Made by a program: the position numbers and the translations under genes
Notes under the pieces: generated by a model
The model's input: the letters and a program-made list of their open reading frames with translations, nothing else
The model's database searches: none
Told to the model about the DNA's origin: nothing
NCBI GenBank assembly: GCA_002397315.1
Contig: DHAE01000020.1
Span: forward strand, 202,931-266,930
Source: Comamonadaceae bacterium UBA4962
GTDB lineage: Bacteria > Pseudomonadota > Gammaproteobacteria > Burkholderiales > Burkholderiaceae_C
Length of the DNA: 64,000 nt
Reading direction: 5' to 3'
Shown here: positions 9,438 through 18,256 of the stretch, piece by piece
Layout: each line of letters starts with the position of its first letter
Position numbering within the stretch: the first letter of the stretch is position 1

Positions 9438-12366
9438 GGGTCAGTCGGAAGGCGAGGACATCGTTGCCGCTGCCGGTGGCGGCGGCGGTGGAGCGTTCGG
9501 GGGAGAGCGTGCGCTGGTCGGCCCGCACCTGGCAGCCGCGCGCGTTGCCAAGGCTGAAGGCGAGGGGCGCGTGGCCCTGGAGCCGGAAATCGGCGCGCGT
9601 GCCGTCGGCGGCCACGCTCCAGTCCGCGATGCGTGCGTTGGCGTCGACGAGGTAGGGCAGGGGGCGCGTGGGCACGGGTGCCGATGCCGATGCCGATGCC
9701 GATGCCGATGCCGATGCCGGTTCTGCCGGGGCGGCTGCGGGCGCGTCGGCCCCGGCCGGGCCCGGGACCGCCGAAGTTCGCGACGTCCGCAGCCAGGCCG
9801 ATCCGCCCGTGAGGTGCACGTAGAGCCCCTCGGCACCGCCGCGGTAGCCGGCCACGCCCCGGCTGGCCGCCATCTGCGGCGCGCCGAGCGCGGCGGGCAG
9901 GCGCAGGGTGCGCAGTTCGCCGTCGCCGCGCACGCGCCAGCCGCCGCTGTCGCGGGCGATGGCGAGGGTGTGGAAGTCGCGCACCTTGCGGATGTATTCG
10001 GACGCGAAGACCGGATGCAGCGGCTGCGCGATCGCCCAGCCGTACACCTTGTGCAGCGCCGTGAGGCCCGCGCGCTTGCTGGCGGAATACACGTGGTAGT
10101 AGATGTCCACGGGCTTCAGGCGCCGGGGCTTTTCCGTCAACTCGAAGCTCTGGATCACCTGCTCGAAGCCGTAGTAGGGGCCTCTCCACAGGTTGGTGTA
10201 GATGTTCTCGTTGGTGATGGGCGCATACACCTGCAGGTAGCCGTTCTTCCGGATGCCGAAGGCGCCCACGGCCGTGAGCGACGGATTGGTGCGCGTGATC
10301 GACGTGTCGCCGCCGTTCATGTTCAGCAGGCCCGCGCGTTCGGTGATCTCCAGGGCCTCCGCGTTGGGCGCCGTGTCGCCGGACCACAGCAGGATCTTCA
10401 CGCGCTTGTCGGGCGGCGCGAGGCGGCTGTTGATGTAGTCGGTGGAGCCCACGATCTCGCGCCGCAGGTCCATGGTGTAGCCGGGCACGTCCAGGCTCAT
10501 GGCCGCCTCGGAGTTGTCGCTGAACAGGCCGTGGCGCACGCTGCGGTCCCAGAGGAACGGGTGCGAATAGGTGTGGCTCGCGATCTCCACGTGCGGCAGG
10601 CGGAACATGCGCCGCGCGATGTCCTCCATCTCGGCGCTGGTGGCGGGGTACAGCCCGTGCGGCGCCACCTCGGCCTCGATCACCGACATGGTCTGCGGCA
10701 CCTGCGTGTACTTCTCGAAGATCTCCTTGAGCAGCACGGCGCCCGCGTTCGGGCTGCCCGCCAGCTCGGCGCGCGAGGGGAAGCCGTCGCCGTCCACGTG
10801 CGAGAACAGCAGGCGCCGGCCGTTCTCGGTGGTCACGTCCGGCACCGGCAGCGGCTGCAGCCTCAGCGCCTGCGTGAGGAAGGCGAACGGGTCGATCATC
10901 CAGCGTGCGTAGTCGGTGCCGGGCACTTCGGTCACCACGAACGGATCGACGACGAAACCGCCCCACGGCAGGATCGCGCCGCCCAGGAAGGAGGCGCCGC
11001 GCGCATCGCGATGCTCGATCAGCGCGCGCGCCGGCTGCTGCACCGGAGCGCCGCTCTTTTGCACCCATTCGAAGCGCGAGCCGCTGGAAGGCTGCACCGC
11101 CAGCTCGAAACCCATCATCGGATCCTGCGCGGCCACCTTCTGCTCGCCGCGCGGCGGGCTCGCGTTGCCCTTGATGCCCAGCGCCTCGTTGAACTGCCGG
11201 TCCAGCGCGAAGCCGAAGTTGCCCATCACCGCGAGCGGCGTGCGCTCGCCCAGCCGCGCGAGCAGCCACTGGTTCACCGTGCGCACCCGGCCTTCGGGCA
11301 GGAAACCCGAGAACCAGGTCACGATGCCGGCGTAACGGTCCTGGAAAACGCCTTCCGGCAGCGGATTGCGCACGTCGGCATAGTCCACCACGTAGCCCAT
11401 GTGGTTGAGCGGCATCTGCAGGAAGCGGTGGGGCGACGCGTAGTTGAGCGCGGCCGATTCGCCGCCGTAGTAGAGGACGAGCACACGGCGCGGCACCAGC
11501 TCGACGCTGCCCACGCCCACGGTGCCCACCTGCCCGTCGGTCACCCAGGGAATGAAGCCCAGGTCCTTGATCTTCTGCGCCGTGGCGCGGGCGAGTTCCC
11601 GGTCGGCCGGCGGCACGTAGTCGATCGCCAGCACCGGCAGGCCGTCGCGCTCCTGGATGGTGCGCAGCTGGCCGAGCAGCCAGTCACGGTCCGTCGCCTT
11701 CACCTCTTCGTAGCGGCGCGTGCCGGCGTTCCAGCCCTGGAAGAGCGATTCGGCGGCGACCATCTGGACCTTGTCCTTCACGCGGGGCACGATCTCGAAG
11801 CCGCGGTTCAGGATGAGGCGGATGCCGGGAAAGCGCCGGTGCAGCGTCTCGACGACGCGCACCAGGCCGTCCTGCTGCGCGGCCTCGTCGAACGTCTGCG
11901 CGAGCCGGTAGGAATCCAGCGTGTCGAGGAAGAAGCCGCGATAGCCCTGCTCCCACAGCGGCGCCACCACGCGGTCGGCGAAGAACTGCGGCCATTCGGC
12001 GGGGGTCTGGTCGACCACCTCGGAGTTCCAGGCGCCGTTGCGCGCCATCTTCCAGGCCGCCGGGATGTCGCCGAAGTAGGGGCGCGAGGACTGCACCTCG
12101 GCCACCGACACGTAGGCATAAAGTGCGCTGCCGGTCTTGGCGAAGGCCTTCGGATCGTACCCGTGGCCGGGCTCGACGACCACGATGTCGAACACCTTCA
12201 GCTCGGCCAGCGGTGCCGCCGGGCCGTAGTGCAGGGCCACGGCGGGCAGGGCGGCCCAGCCTGCGGCGCACCACGGCGCCAACAGGCAGAAAAACAACAG
12301 TCTGAGGCGTCTGGACACGGAAATTCTGGTCTTATGGAAGAAACGCCAAGGGTTTACCCTCGGCAT
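9397..12366 (-). CDS. pelA: PelA, periplasmic Pel hydrolase/deacetylase
   Basis: Periplasmic enzyme that trims and partially de-N-acetylates Pel before export. I place the start at 12366 (MPRVNPWRFF) because CCGGAG sits 9 bases upstream; an in-frame ATG at 12429 would add 21 residues. A signal peptide spans residues about 18-38 (LLFFCLLAPWCAAGWA). The glycoside-hydrolase-like domain covers residues about 40-300, with a likely catalytic Glu near 204 in VAAESLFQGW. The deacetylase part carries HVDGDGF (about residue 522) and ASHTYSHPF (about 598), matching family metal-binding motifs. A (Ser-Ala)n tract lies near residues 884-895. First gene of the pel operon. Confidence 0.95.
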   Translation of the reverse strand: MPRVNPWRFFHKTRISVSRRLRLLFFCLLAPWCAAGWAALPAVALHYGPAAPLAELKVFDIVVVEPGHGYDPKAFAKTGSALYAYVSVAEVQSSRPYFGDIPAAWKMARNGAWNSEVVDQTPAEWPQFFADRVVAPLWEQGYRGFFLDTLDSYRLAQTFDEAAQQDGLVRVVETLHRRFPGIRLILNRGFEIVPRVKDKVQMVAAESLFQGWNAGTRRYEEVKATDRDWLLGQLRTIQERDGLPVLAIDYVPPADRELARATAQKIKDLGFIPWVTDGQVGTVGVGSVELVPRRVLVLYYGGESAALNYASPHRFLQMPLNHMGYVVDYADVRNPLPEGVFQDRYAGIVTWFSGFLPEGRVRTVNQWLLARLGERTPLAVMGNFGFALDRQFNEALGIKGNASPPRGEQKVAAQDPMMGFELAVQPSSGSRFEWVQKSGAPVQQPARALIEHRDARGASFLGGAILPWGGFVVDPFVVTEVPGTDYARWMIDPFAFLTQALRLQPLPVPDVTTENGRRLLFSHVDGDGFPSRAELAGSPNAGAVLLKEIFEKYTQVPQTMSVIEAEVAPHGLYPATSAEMEDIARRMFRLPHVEIASHTYSHPFLWDRSVRHGLFSDNSEAAMSLDVPGYTMDLRREIVGSTDYINSRLAPPDKRVKILLWSGDTAPNAEALEITERAGLLNMNGGDTSITRTNPSLTAVGAFGIRKNGYLQVYAPITNENIYTNLWRGPYYGFEQVIQSFELTEKPRRLKPVDIYYHVYSASKRAGLTALHKVYGWAIAQPLHPVFASEYIRKVRDFHTLAIARDSGGWRVRGDGELRTLRLPAALGAPQMAASRGVAGYRGGAEGLYVHLTGGSAWLRTSRTSAVPGPAGADAPAAAPAEPASASASASASASAPVPTRPLPYLVDANARIADWSVAADGTRADFRLQGHAPLAFSLGNARGCQVRADQRTLSPERSTAAATGSGNDVLAFRLTHAAAQIQLQCPAR
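9681..9716. repeat. Hexanucleotide microsatellite inside pelA
   Basis: Six exact copies of CCGATG on the plus strand (GGCATC-type register on the coding strand) encode an alternating Ser-Ala tract in the linker before the last PelA domain. The unit is a multiple of three, so slippage would lengthen or shorten the linker without breaking the frame. Confidence 0.9.
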
Positions 12367-12469
12367 CGCATGGATCTCCGGAGCGATTCCCTGTCCCTCG
12401 GACGGCCGCTCCCTCCTTATGGCGTACATCGTGTCTCAACGGGCACACCATGTTTCTCTTCATAGAAAA

Positions 12470-12510
12470 AAACAATTCATTATATTGTTTCGATAATTAT
12501 CATTTCGTGT
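12470..12510. promoter_or_regulatory. AT-rich divergent promoter region between pelA and the epimerase gene
   Basis: This is the only strongly AT-rich stretch nearby. It holds a perfect 7-bp inverted repeat (AAACAAT, 7-base spacer, ATTGTTT; 12470-12490) and a 10-bp palindrome GATAATTATC (12492-12501). On the minus strand the first repeat contains a perfect TATAAT (12484 down to 12479), which would start a pelA transcript about 105 bases before the ATG. No good -35 box is visible, which fits an activator-dependent promoter. On the plus strand TATATT or TAATTAT could serve the epimerase gene. Functional assignment is inference. Confidence 0.45.
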
Positions 12511-12646
12511 GGCGAATTTTCTGATTCCGCCAGATGGAGTGCGCGATGGAGCGTTTCAGGGCTCCAGCAGGCCCGGATGCCTGCCCGAATGTGGGATACG
12601 CTGGAGTACGCAGGCCAGAATGGGCCGGATTCAACGGGAGACCAGC

Positions 12647-13663
12647 GTGATACTTGTGACGGGCGGAGCCGGGTTCATCGGCTCGCACACCTGCGTGGCA
12701 CTGGCCGAAGCCGGGATGCCATTCCTCATCCTCGACAACTTCTGCAACAGCCGCCGGTCGGTGCTGGAGCGCCTGGGCCGCATCACCGGCCGCGTGCCCG
12801 ACCTGGTCCAAGGTGACGTGCGCGACGAGGCCCTGCTGGCCCGCATCTTCGCCGAGCACCGCGTCGAGGCCGTGATCCATTTCGCGGCCCTGAAGTCGGT
12901 GGGCGAATCGGTGCGCGAACCGCTGTCGTATTACGACAACAACGTGGCGGGAACGGTGGCGCTGCTGCGGGCGATGCGCACGGCAGACGTGCGCACCCTC
13001 GTGTTCTCATCGTCCGCGACGGTGTACGGCGACCCCGCCTCGCTGCCGATCCGCGAGGACTTCCCGCTCTCCGCCACCAATCCCTACGGACAGAGCAAGC
13101 TCATGATGGAGCAGGTGCTGGCCGATCTGGACGCCTCCGAGCCCGGCCGCTGGCGGATCGCGCGGCTGCGCTACTTCAACCCGGTGGGTGCGCACGAAAG
13201 TGGCCTCATCGGTGAGGATCCGCAGGACGTGCCCAACAACCTGCTGCCCTACGTGGCCCAGGTGGCTGTGGGCCTGCGCGAACGCCTGAGCGTGTACGGC
13301 GGCGACTACCCCACGCCGGACGGCACGGGGGTGCGCGACTACCTCCATGTGTGCGATCTGGCCGACGGACATGTGGCGGCGCTGCGCTACCTGCGCGAGC
13401 ACCCGGGCCTGCTCACGGTGAACCTGGGTACGGGCCGCCCTGTGTCGGTGCTGGAGATGGTGCACGGTTTCGAGCGCGCGAGCGGGCGCCCCGTGCCCTA
13501 CCAGGTGGTGGCGCGGCGCCCGGGCGACGTGGCCGCCTGCTGGGCCGACCCCACGCTGGCCGAGCGGCTGCTGGGCTGGAAGGCCCGCCACGGCCTGGAC
13601 CGCATGTGCGAGGACGCCTGGCGCTGGCAGGACGGCGTCGCGCGCAGCCTGCAGGCGGGTTGA
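12647..13663 (+). CDS. galE: UDP-hexose 4-epimerase (GalE/PelX type)
   Basis: Interconverts UDP-glucose and UDP-galactose and, by its active site, probably the N-acetylated forms. The start is GTG at 12647, since GGGAG lies 6 bases upstream and the Rossmann strand VILVTGGAGFIG begins at once; this gives 338 residues, the family's usual length. Seen: Ser121-Ser123, Tyr147-x3-Lys151 (YGQSK), and Cys298 in DVAACWAD where E. coli GalE has Tyr299. Known family work links a small residue here to acceptance of UDP-GlcNAc/GalNAc. It diverges from pelA across a shared AT-rich region, so a role in making UDP-GalNAc for Pel (PelX-like) is a reasonable inference. Confidence 0.93.
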   Translation: MILVTGGAGFIGSHTCVALAEAGMPFLILDNFCNSRRSVLERLGRITGRVPDLVQGDVRDEALLARIFAEHRVEAVIHFAALKSVGESVREPLSYYDNNVAGTVALLRAMRTADVRTLVFSSSATVYGDPASLPIREDFPLSATNPYGQSKLMMEQVLADLDASEPGRWRIARLRYFNPVGAHESGLIGEDPQDVPNNLLPYVAQVAVGLRERLSVYGGDYPTPDGTGVRDYLHVCDLADGHVAALRYLREHPGLLTVNLGTGRPVSVLEMVHGFERASGRPVPYQVVARRPGDVAACWADPTLAERLLGWKARHGLDRMCEDAWRWQDGVARSLQAG

Positions 13664-13764
13664 TGCGTCGGCCGCCCGCGGCTGCTTCGCGGGATGGCTG
13701 CGCCCGGCCCGTCCGCTGCACCTTCCGCCCGGGGCGGCGCAGCGCGGGCCGGCCCGCTACCGCA

Positions 13765-15090
13765 TCAGGCGGCGGTCGCCGGCACGACCGGGGCGCCGGC
13801 CGGCGGTGCGTCGTCGGGCTGCGTATCGAGCGTGGCCGCATGCACCGCCGCGTCTTCTTCCGACAGCAGCGCGCCTTCCCATTTCGCCACCACCGCGGCG
13901 GCGATGGAGTTGCCCACGGCATTGGTGGCCGAGCGGCCCATGTCCAGGAACGTGTCCACCCCCAGGATCAGCAGCAGGCCCGCCTCGGGGATGTGGAACT
14001 GGTTCAGCGTGGCGGCGATCACCACCAGCGAGGCGCGTGGCACGCCGGCCATGCCCTTGGAGGTGAGCATCAGGATCAGCAGCATGGTGATCTGCGTCTC
14101 GATCGGCAGGTGGATGCCGTAGGCCTGCGCGATGAACAGCGTGGCGAACGTGCAGTAGATCATCGAGCCGTCGAGGTTGAAGGAGTACCCCAGCGGCATC
14201 ACGAAGCTCGACACGCGGCGCTTCACGCCGAAGCGGTCGAGCGCGTCGAGCAGCTTCGGGTAGGCGGCCTCGGAGCTTGCCGTGGCGAACGACAGCAGGA
14301 AGGCTTCACGGATGTTGCGCAGCAGCTTGAACACGCGCCCGCGCAGCGCCACGAAGCCGGCGGTGACGAGCAGCATCCAGAGGAGCACCAGGCCCAGATA
14401 GAACTCGCCCATGAACACGGCGAACTTGAGCAGGATGCCCAGGCCGTTCACGGCCACGGTGGCGGCCATGGCGGCGAACACGGCGGCGGGCGCGAAGCGC
14501 ATCACGTAGCCGGTGATCTTGAGCATGGCGTGGGAGAGTTCCTCCACGCAGCGCACCAGCGTACGGGCCTTGTCGCCGAGGCTGGCGAGCGCGATGCCGA
14601 AGAACATCGAGAACACCACGATCTGCAGGATCTCGTTGTTGGCCATCGACTCGGCGAAGGATTTGGGCACGAGGTGGTTCACGAACTCCTTGAGCGTGAA
14701 CTTGCCCGTGGCCAACTGCGTCGCCTGGTGCGTGTCCGGCAACGGCAGGCCGAGATTGGCGCCGGGCTGCAGCACGTTCGCGAGGATCAGGCCGAGCGCC
14801 AGCGACACGAGCGAGGCCGTCAGGAACCAGGCCATCGCCTTGAGGAACACGCGCCCGACCGCTGAAGCGTCACCCATGTGGGCGATGCCCACCACCAGGG
14901 TCGAGAACACCAGCGGCGCGATCAGCATCTTGATCAGGCGCAGGAAGATGTCCGAGATGATCGATACGTAGCTCGCCACCCCCGCCTTGTCCGCGACGTG
15001 GGTGTTGATGAGGTAGCCGGCGAGGATGCCGAGGAGCATCGCGACCAGGATGCTGACGGTGGGAGGGAGTCTTCTTTTGTTCTCTGGCAT
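13765..15090 (-). CDS. Dicarboxylate/amino acid:cation symporter (DAACS family)
   Basis: Secondary transporter of C4-dicarboxylates or acidic amino acids, driven by Na+ or H+. The 441-residue protein begins MPENKRRLPPTVS. It has about eight transmembrane helices plus re-entrant loops, and the family signature region ASSEAAYPKLL followed by YSFNLDGSMIY. The unrelated residues upstream of the chosen ATG lack a signal or a Shine-Dalgarno sequence. The C-terminal tail is Ala/Pro-rich. It is convergent with the epimerase gene and divergent from the mutarotase gene. It resembles DctA and GltP about equally by eye, so substrate and symbol are left open. Confidence 0.85.
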   Translation of the reverse strand: MPENKRRLPPTVSILVAMLLGILAGYLINTHVADKAGVASYVSIISDIFLRLIKMLIAPLVFSTLVVGIAHMGDASAVGRVFLKAMAWFLTASLVSLALGLILANVLQPGANLGLPLPDTHQATQLATGKFTLKEFVNHLVPKSFAESMANNEILQIVVFSMFFGIALASLGDKARTLVRCVEELSHAMLKITGYVMRFAPAAVFAAMAATVAVNGLGILLKFAVFMGEFYLGLVLLWMLLVTAGFVALRGRVFKLLRNIREAFLLSFATASSEAAYPKLLDALDRFGVKRRVSSFVMPLGYSFNLDGSMIYCTFATLFIAQAYGIHLPIETQITMLLILMLTSKGMAGVPRASLVVIAATLNQFHIPEAGLLLILGVDTFLDMGRSATNAVGNSIAAAVVAKWEGALLSEEDAAVHAATLDTQPDDAPPAGAPVVPATAA

Positions 15091-15242
15091 GGTGCAGGGC
15101 AGAAAATGGGCAACGGTTCCCCCGGCGCTCTCCGTGCGCCGTAGCGGGGACGCGCATTGTCGTTCAAGACGCGGAGCGCCCCCCGGTGCGCGCCCGCCTG
15201 TCTTGCGGCGGCGCAAAGGGCCGCAATCCTACAATCCGAAAT

Positions 15243-16106
15243 ATGACGAACCCTGCCCCGACCGCTGCCGCGGCCTCCGTCCCGATGTTCCCGGACCTGC
15301 CCGCGGTCCGGCTGCAAACACCCCGCGCGGGCTCCGCGACCGTCGCGCTCCAGGGGGCGCAGGTCGTTTCCTGGGTCACCGCGGACGGCACCGAGCGCCT
15401 GTTCCTGAGCCCCTTGTCGGCCCATGACGGCCGCACCGCGGTCCGCGGCGGGGTGCCGATCTGCTGGCCGCAGTTCAGCCAGCGAGGCCCTTTGCCCAAG
15501 CATGGGTTCATGCGAAATTTGCCTTGGAAATTAATATCCGGGTCATCGGAAGGCACGGTGGCCCGCGCCGAGCTGGCGGTGGAGGACGATGCCGCGACGC
15601 GCGCGCTCTGGCCGCACGCCTTCGCGGCGCGCCTGGCGGTGGAGCTGTCGGACGACACCCTGCGGATCGCGCTCACGCTGCGCAACCGCAGCGACGCGCC
15701 CTGGTCCTTCACCGGCGCGCTCCACAGCTACCTGCGCGTGGCGGACATCGCCGCGGCGCGGGTGGACGGCCTGGATGGCTGCGCCCGCTGGGACGCCGCG
15801 ACCGACCGCCGCGGCGTGCAGGAAGGCCCGCTGACGTTCGACGGCGAGTTCGACCGCGTGTTCGATGCGCCCGGCGCGCCGCTGCGCGTGGAGACGGGGC
15901 AGGGCGTGCTGTCCGTCACCCAGGGCGGCTTTGCCGAGAACGTCGTCTGGAATCCCGGCGCACAGCTCTGCGCCAAGCTGACCGACATGCCGCCGGACGG
16001 CTTCCGCCACATGCTGTGCGTGGAATCCGCCTGCGTGCACGCGCCCGTGGAACTCGCCCCGGGTGCCGAATGGACCGGCTGGCAGCAACTGCAGGTCGTG
16101 CGCTGA
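15243..16106 (+). CDS. D-hexose-6-phosphate mutarotase (aldose 1-epimerase family, YeaD-like)
   Basis: Cytosolic enzyme that interconverts the anomers of glucose-6-phosphate and related sugars. The 287-residue protein shows the family stretch GGVPICWPQFSQRGPLPKHGFMRNLPW (described here by its key residues: the RGG before PICWP and the His of KHGF). It also has the second conserved His in GALHSYLRV and the acidic WNPG region near the C-terminus. The ATG at 15243 is the first Met before MTNPAPT and is preceded by TACAAT-containing sequence that may be its promoter. It stands 75 bases before hisF and could lead the his-tat transcript. Confidence 0.88.
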   Translation: MTNPAPTAAAASVPMFPDLPAVRLQTPRAGSATVALQGAQVVSWVTADGTERLFLSPLSAHDGRTAVRGGVPICWPQFSQRGPLPKHGFMRNLPWKLISGSSEGTVARAELAVEDDAATRALWPHAFAARLAVELSDDTLRIALTLRNRSDAPWSFTGALHSYLRVADIAAARVDGLDGCARWDAATDRRGVQEGPLTFDGEFDRVFDAPGAPLRVETGQGVLSVTQGGFAENVVWNPGAQLCAKLTDMPPDGFRHMLCVESACVHAPVELAPGAEWTGWQQLQVVR

Positions 16107-16181
16107 GGCGGCTGCGCCCGTGCCCTTGCGCCCTCGATTTCCGCTTTTCCTTTCCCGATCTTTTCTTTGCAGGACCCGCCC

Positions 16182-16982
16182 ATGCTGGCCAAACGCATCA
16201 TTCCCTGTCTGGACGTCACCGGAGGCCGAGTCGTCAAAGGCGTGAACTTCGTCGAACTGCGCGACGCCGGCGATCCGGTGGAGATCGCCGCGCGCTACAA
16301 CGGCCAGGGCGCGGATGAACTCACCTTCCTCGACATCACCGCCACGAGCGACGGCCGCGACCTGATCCTGCCGATCATCGAATCCGTCGCCAGCCAGGTC
16401 TTCATCCCCCTCACGGTGGGCGGCGGCGTGCGCACGGTGGAAGACGTGCGGCGGCTGCTGAACGCGGGCGCCGACAAGACGAGCTTCAACTCGGCCGCGA
16501 TCGCCAACCCCGACGTGATCGACGCCGCTTCGGCCCGCTACGGCGCACAGTGCATCGTGGTGGCCATCGACGCCAAGCGCCGCACGCCCGAGGAAGCCGC
16601 CCGCCCGGGCCCGGACGGCACGCCGCGCGGCGACGGCTGGGACGTCTACAGCCATGGCGGGCGCAAGAACACCGGCCTGGATGCCGTGCAGTGGGCGACC
16701 GAGATGGCGCGCCGCGGCGCGGGCGAGATCCTGCTCACCAGCATGGACCGGGACGGCACCAAATCCGGGTTCGACCTGGCGCTGACGCGGGCCGTGAGCG
16801 ATGCGGTGAGCGTGCCGGTGATCGCCTCGGGCGGTGTGGGCGGCCTCGACGACCTGGCCGACGGCGTGCAGCAGGGCGGCGCGGACGCGGTGCTGGCCGC
16901 GAGCATCTTCCACTACGGCGAATACACCGTGGCGCAGGCCAAGGCGCGCATGGCCGAACGCGGCGTGCCCGTGCGGCTTTGA
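16182..16982 (+). CDS. hisF: HisF, imidazole glycerol phosphate synthase cyclase subunit
   Basis: Cyclase half of IGP synthase; with HisH it turns PRFAR and ammonia into imidazole glycerol phosphate and AICAR. The 266-residue TIM barrel starts MLAKRIIPCLDV, with AGGA 8 bases upstream of the ATG at 16182 (a TTG 15 bases earlier is less likely). Catalytic Asp residues are seen in the first strand (CLDV) and in LLTSMDRDGTKSGFD, and phosphate-binding glycines in GGGVRT and ASGGVGG. It precedes hisI and hisE, so this is the end of a his operon whose other genes are not in the window. Confidence 0.97.
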   Translation: MLAKRIIPCLDVTGGRVVKGVNFVELRDAGDPVEIAARYNGQGADELTFLDITATSDGRDLILPIIESVASQVFIPLTVGGGVRTVEDVRRLLNAGADKTSFNSAAIANPDVIDAASARYGAQCIVVAIDAKRRTPEEAARPGPDGTPRGDGWDVYSHGGRKNTGLDAVQWATEMARRGAGEILLTSMDRDGTKSGFDLALTRAVSDAVSVPVIASGGVGGLDDLADGVQQGGADAVLAASIFHYGEYTVAQAKARMAERGVPVRL

Positions 16983-17046
16983 GTGCATGCCCCGGACGGC
17001 GTCCGGGTTCATGCTGCAGTGCAACAAAATGGCGGAGAATGGGGCG

Positions 17047-17436
17047 ATGAACTGGCTCGACGATGTGAAATGGGATGCGCAGGGCCTGGTGCCCGTGATC
17101 GCGCAGGAAGCGGCCACGGGCGACGTGCTCATGTTCGCCTGGATGAACCGCGAGGCATTGGCCAAGACGGCCGAACTCGGGCGCGCGGTGTATTTCAGCC
17201 GCTCGCGCGGCAGGCTGTGGTTCAAGGGCGAGGAATCGGGCCACGTGCAGACGGTGCACGAGATCCGCCTCGACTGCGACAACGACGTGGTGCTGCTCAA
17301 GGTGACCCAGCTCGGCCACGAGCCCGGCATCGCCTGCCACACCGGCCGGCACAGCTGCTTCTTCAGCGTGCTGAAGGACGGTGCCTGGCAGGCCGTCGAT
17401 CCGGTCTTGAAAGACCCCGAATCCATCTACAAGTGA
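17047..17436 (+). CDS. hisI: HisI, phosphoribosyl-AMP cyclohydrolase
   Basis: Opens the purine ring of phosphoribosyl-AMP in histidine synthesis; a zinc enzyme. The 129-residue protein begins MNWLDDVKWD, with a GGAG 9 bases upstream. The family motif with YFSRSRGRLWFKGEESGH is present, and the metal ligands are seen in RLDCDND and in ACHTGRHSCFF. It stands alone rather than fused to HisE, the separate-gene arrangement found in many Proteobacteria. It lies 64 bases after hisF and 5 before hisE. Confidence 0.97.
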   Translation: MNWLDDVKWDAQGLVPVIAQEAATGDVLMFAWMNREALAKTAELGRAVYFSRSRGRLWFKGEESGHVQTVHEIRLDCDNDVVLLKVTQLGHEPGIACHTGRHSCFFSVLKDGAWQAVDPVLKDPESIYK

Positions 17437-17441
17437 CAGCG

Positions 17442-17855
17442 ATGACCAACGTTCCTTCTTCTCCGGCCGCCGCACCGTCCGTGCATTCCGGCGACGCGCT
17501 CGCCCGGCTCGCCGCCGTGATCGAGAGCCGCAAGCCGGCCAACGGCGGCGATGCCGACAAGAGCTACGTCGCCCGCCTGCTGCACAAGGGCCCGGACGCC
17601 TTCCTCAAGAAGATCGGCGAAGAGGCCACCGAGGTGGTGATGGCCGCCAAGGACGTGGACCACGGCGCCGAGGCCTCCAAGCTCGTGTACGAGGTGGCCG
17701 ACCTGTGGTTCCACTCCATGATCGCCCTGGCGCACTATGGCCTCGCGCCCGCCGACGTGGTGGCCGAGCTGGAGCGCCGCGAGGGCACGAGCGGCATCGA
17801 GGAAAAGGCGCTGCGCAAATCCCTGCAGCGCGCCGCCGACGAATCCCAACCCTGA
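17442..17855 (+). CDS. hisE: HisE, phosphoribosyl-ATP pyrophosphatase
   Basis: Hydrolyses phosphoribosyl-ATP to phosphoribosyl-AMP, the second step of histidine synthesis. The 137-residue all-alpha protein has a short Ala/Pro-rich leader, then the MazG-like core. KKIGEEATEVVMAAKD (residues about 52-67) and VYEVADLWFHSMIAL (about 77-91) carry the acidic magnesium ligands E-E-x-x-E and E-x-x-D. It begins 5 bases after the hisI stop and is followed after 11 bases by a small membrane protein gene, so all are probably co-transcribed. Confidence 0.96.
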   Translation: MTNVPSSPAAAPSVHSGDALARLAAVIESRKPANGGDADKSYVARLLHKGPDAFLKKIGEEATEVVMAAKDVDHGAEASKLVYEVADLWFHSMIALAHYGLAPADVVAELERREGTSGIEEKALRKSLQRAADESQP

Positions 17856-17866
17856 GGACCGCCGCC

Positions 17867-18256
17867 ATGAACCGCAACGACATCACCGACATCGATCTTG
17901 ACGAGCGCGCCGACGGCCTGAAAACCGTCGGCTGGGTGAGCTACATCCTGCACCTCATCGTCGCGGTGGGCGCCGTCATCCCGGGCGCGCAGCCCGGCGC
18001 GGCGCTGCTCGTCATCGCCCTGGTCATCGACCTGGTGAAGAAGGGCGATGCCGAAGGCACGTGGCAGGCCTCGCACTTCTCCTGGCGCATCCGCACCGTG
18101 GTCTGGGCCGGGGTGCTGTACCTGGTCACCGCGCCGCTCTGGCTGCTGTTCTTCTTCCCCGGCTGGATCGCCTGGGGCCTGATCTCCATCTGGTTCCTCT
18201 ACCGCATCGTGCGCGGCATGGTGGCCATGAACAAGGGCCAGGCCATCGATGTCTGA
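17867..18256 (+). CDS. Small integral membrane protein, DUF4870/COG3671-like
   Basis: Function unknown. The 129-residue protein has an acidic N-terminus (DITDIDLDERADG) and three to four transmembrane helices at about residues 22-42, 45-60, 80-97 and 98-115. The sequence SHFSWRIRTVVW between the second and third helices is typical of the DUF4870-type membrane family. The start at 17867 follows hisE by 11 bases and the stop overlaps the patatin ATG (8 bases), so it is embedded in the his-tat transcript. I see nothing that gives a substrate or partner. Confidence 0.75.
   Translation: MNRNDITDIDLDERADGLKTVGWVSYILHLIVAVGAVIPGAQPGAALLVIALVIDLVKKGDAEGTWQASHFSWRIRTVVWAGVLYLVTAPLWLLFFFPGWIAWGLISIWFLYRIVRGMVAMNKGQAIDV

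Noticed and set aside
9349..12465. Long plus-strand open frame opposite pelA
   Set aside because: Same antisense character; pelA on the other strand has clear catalytic motifs and a signal peptide.
13674..13692. Hairpin CCCGCG/CGCGGG after the epimerase gene
   Set aside because: No T-run follows; not called as a terminator.
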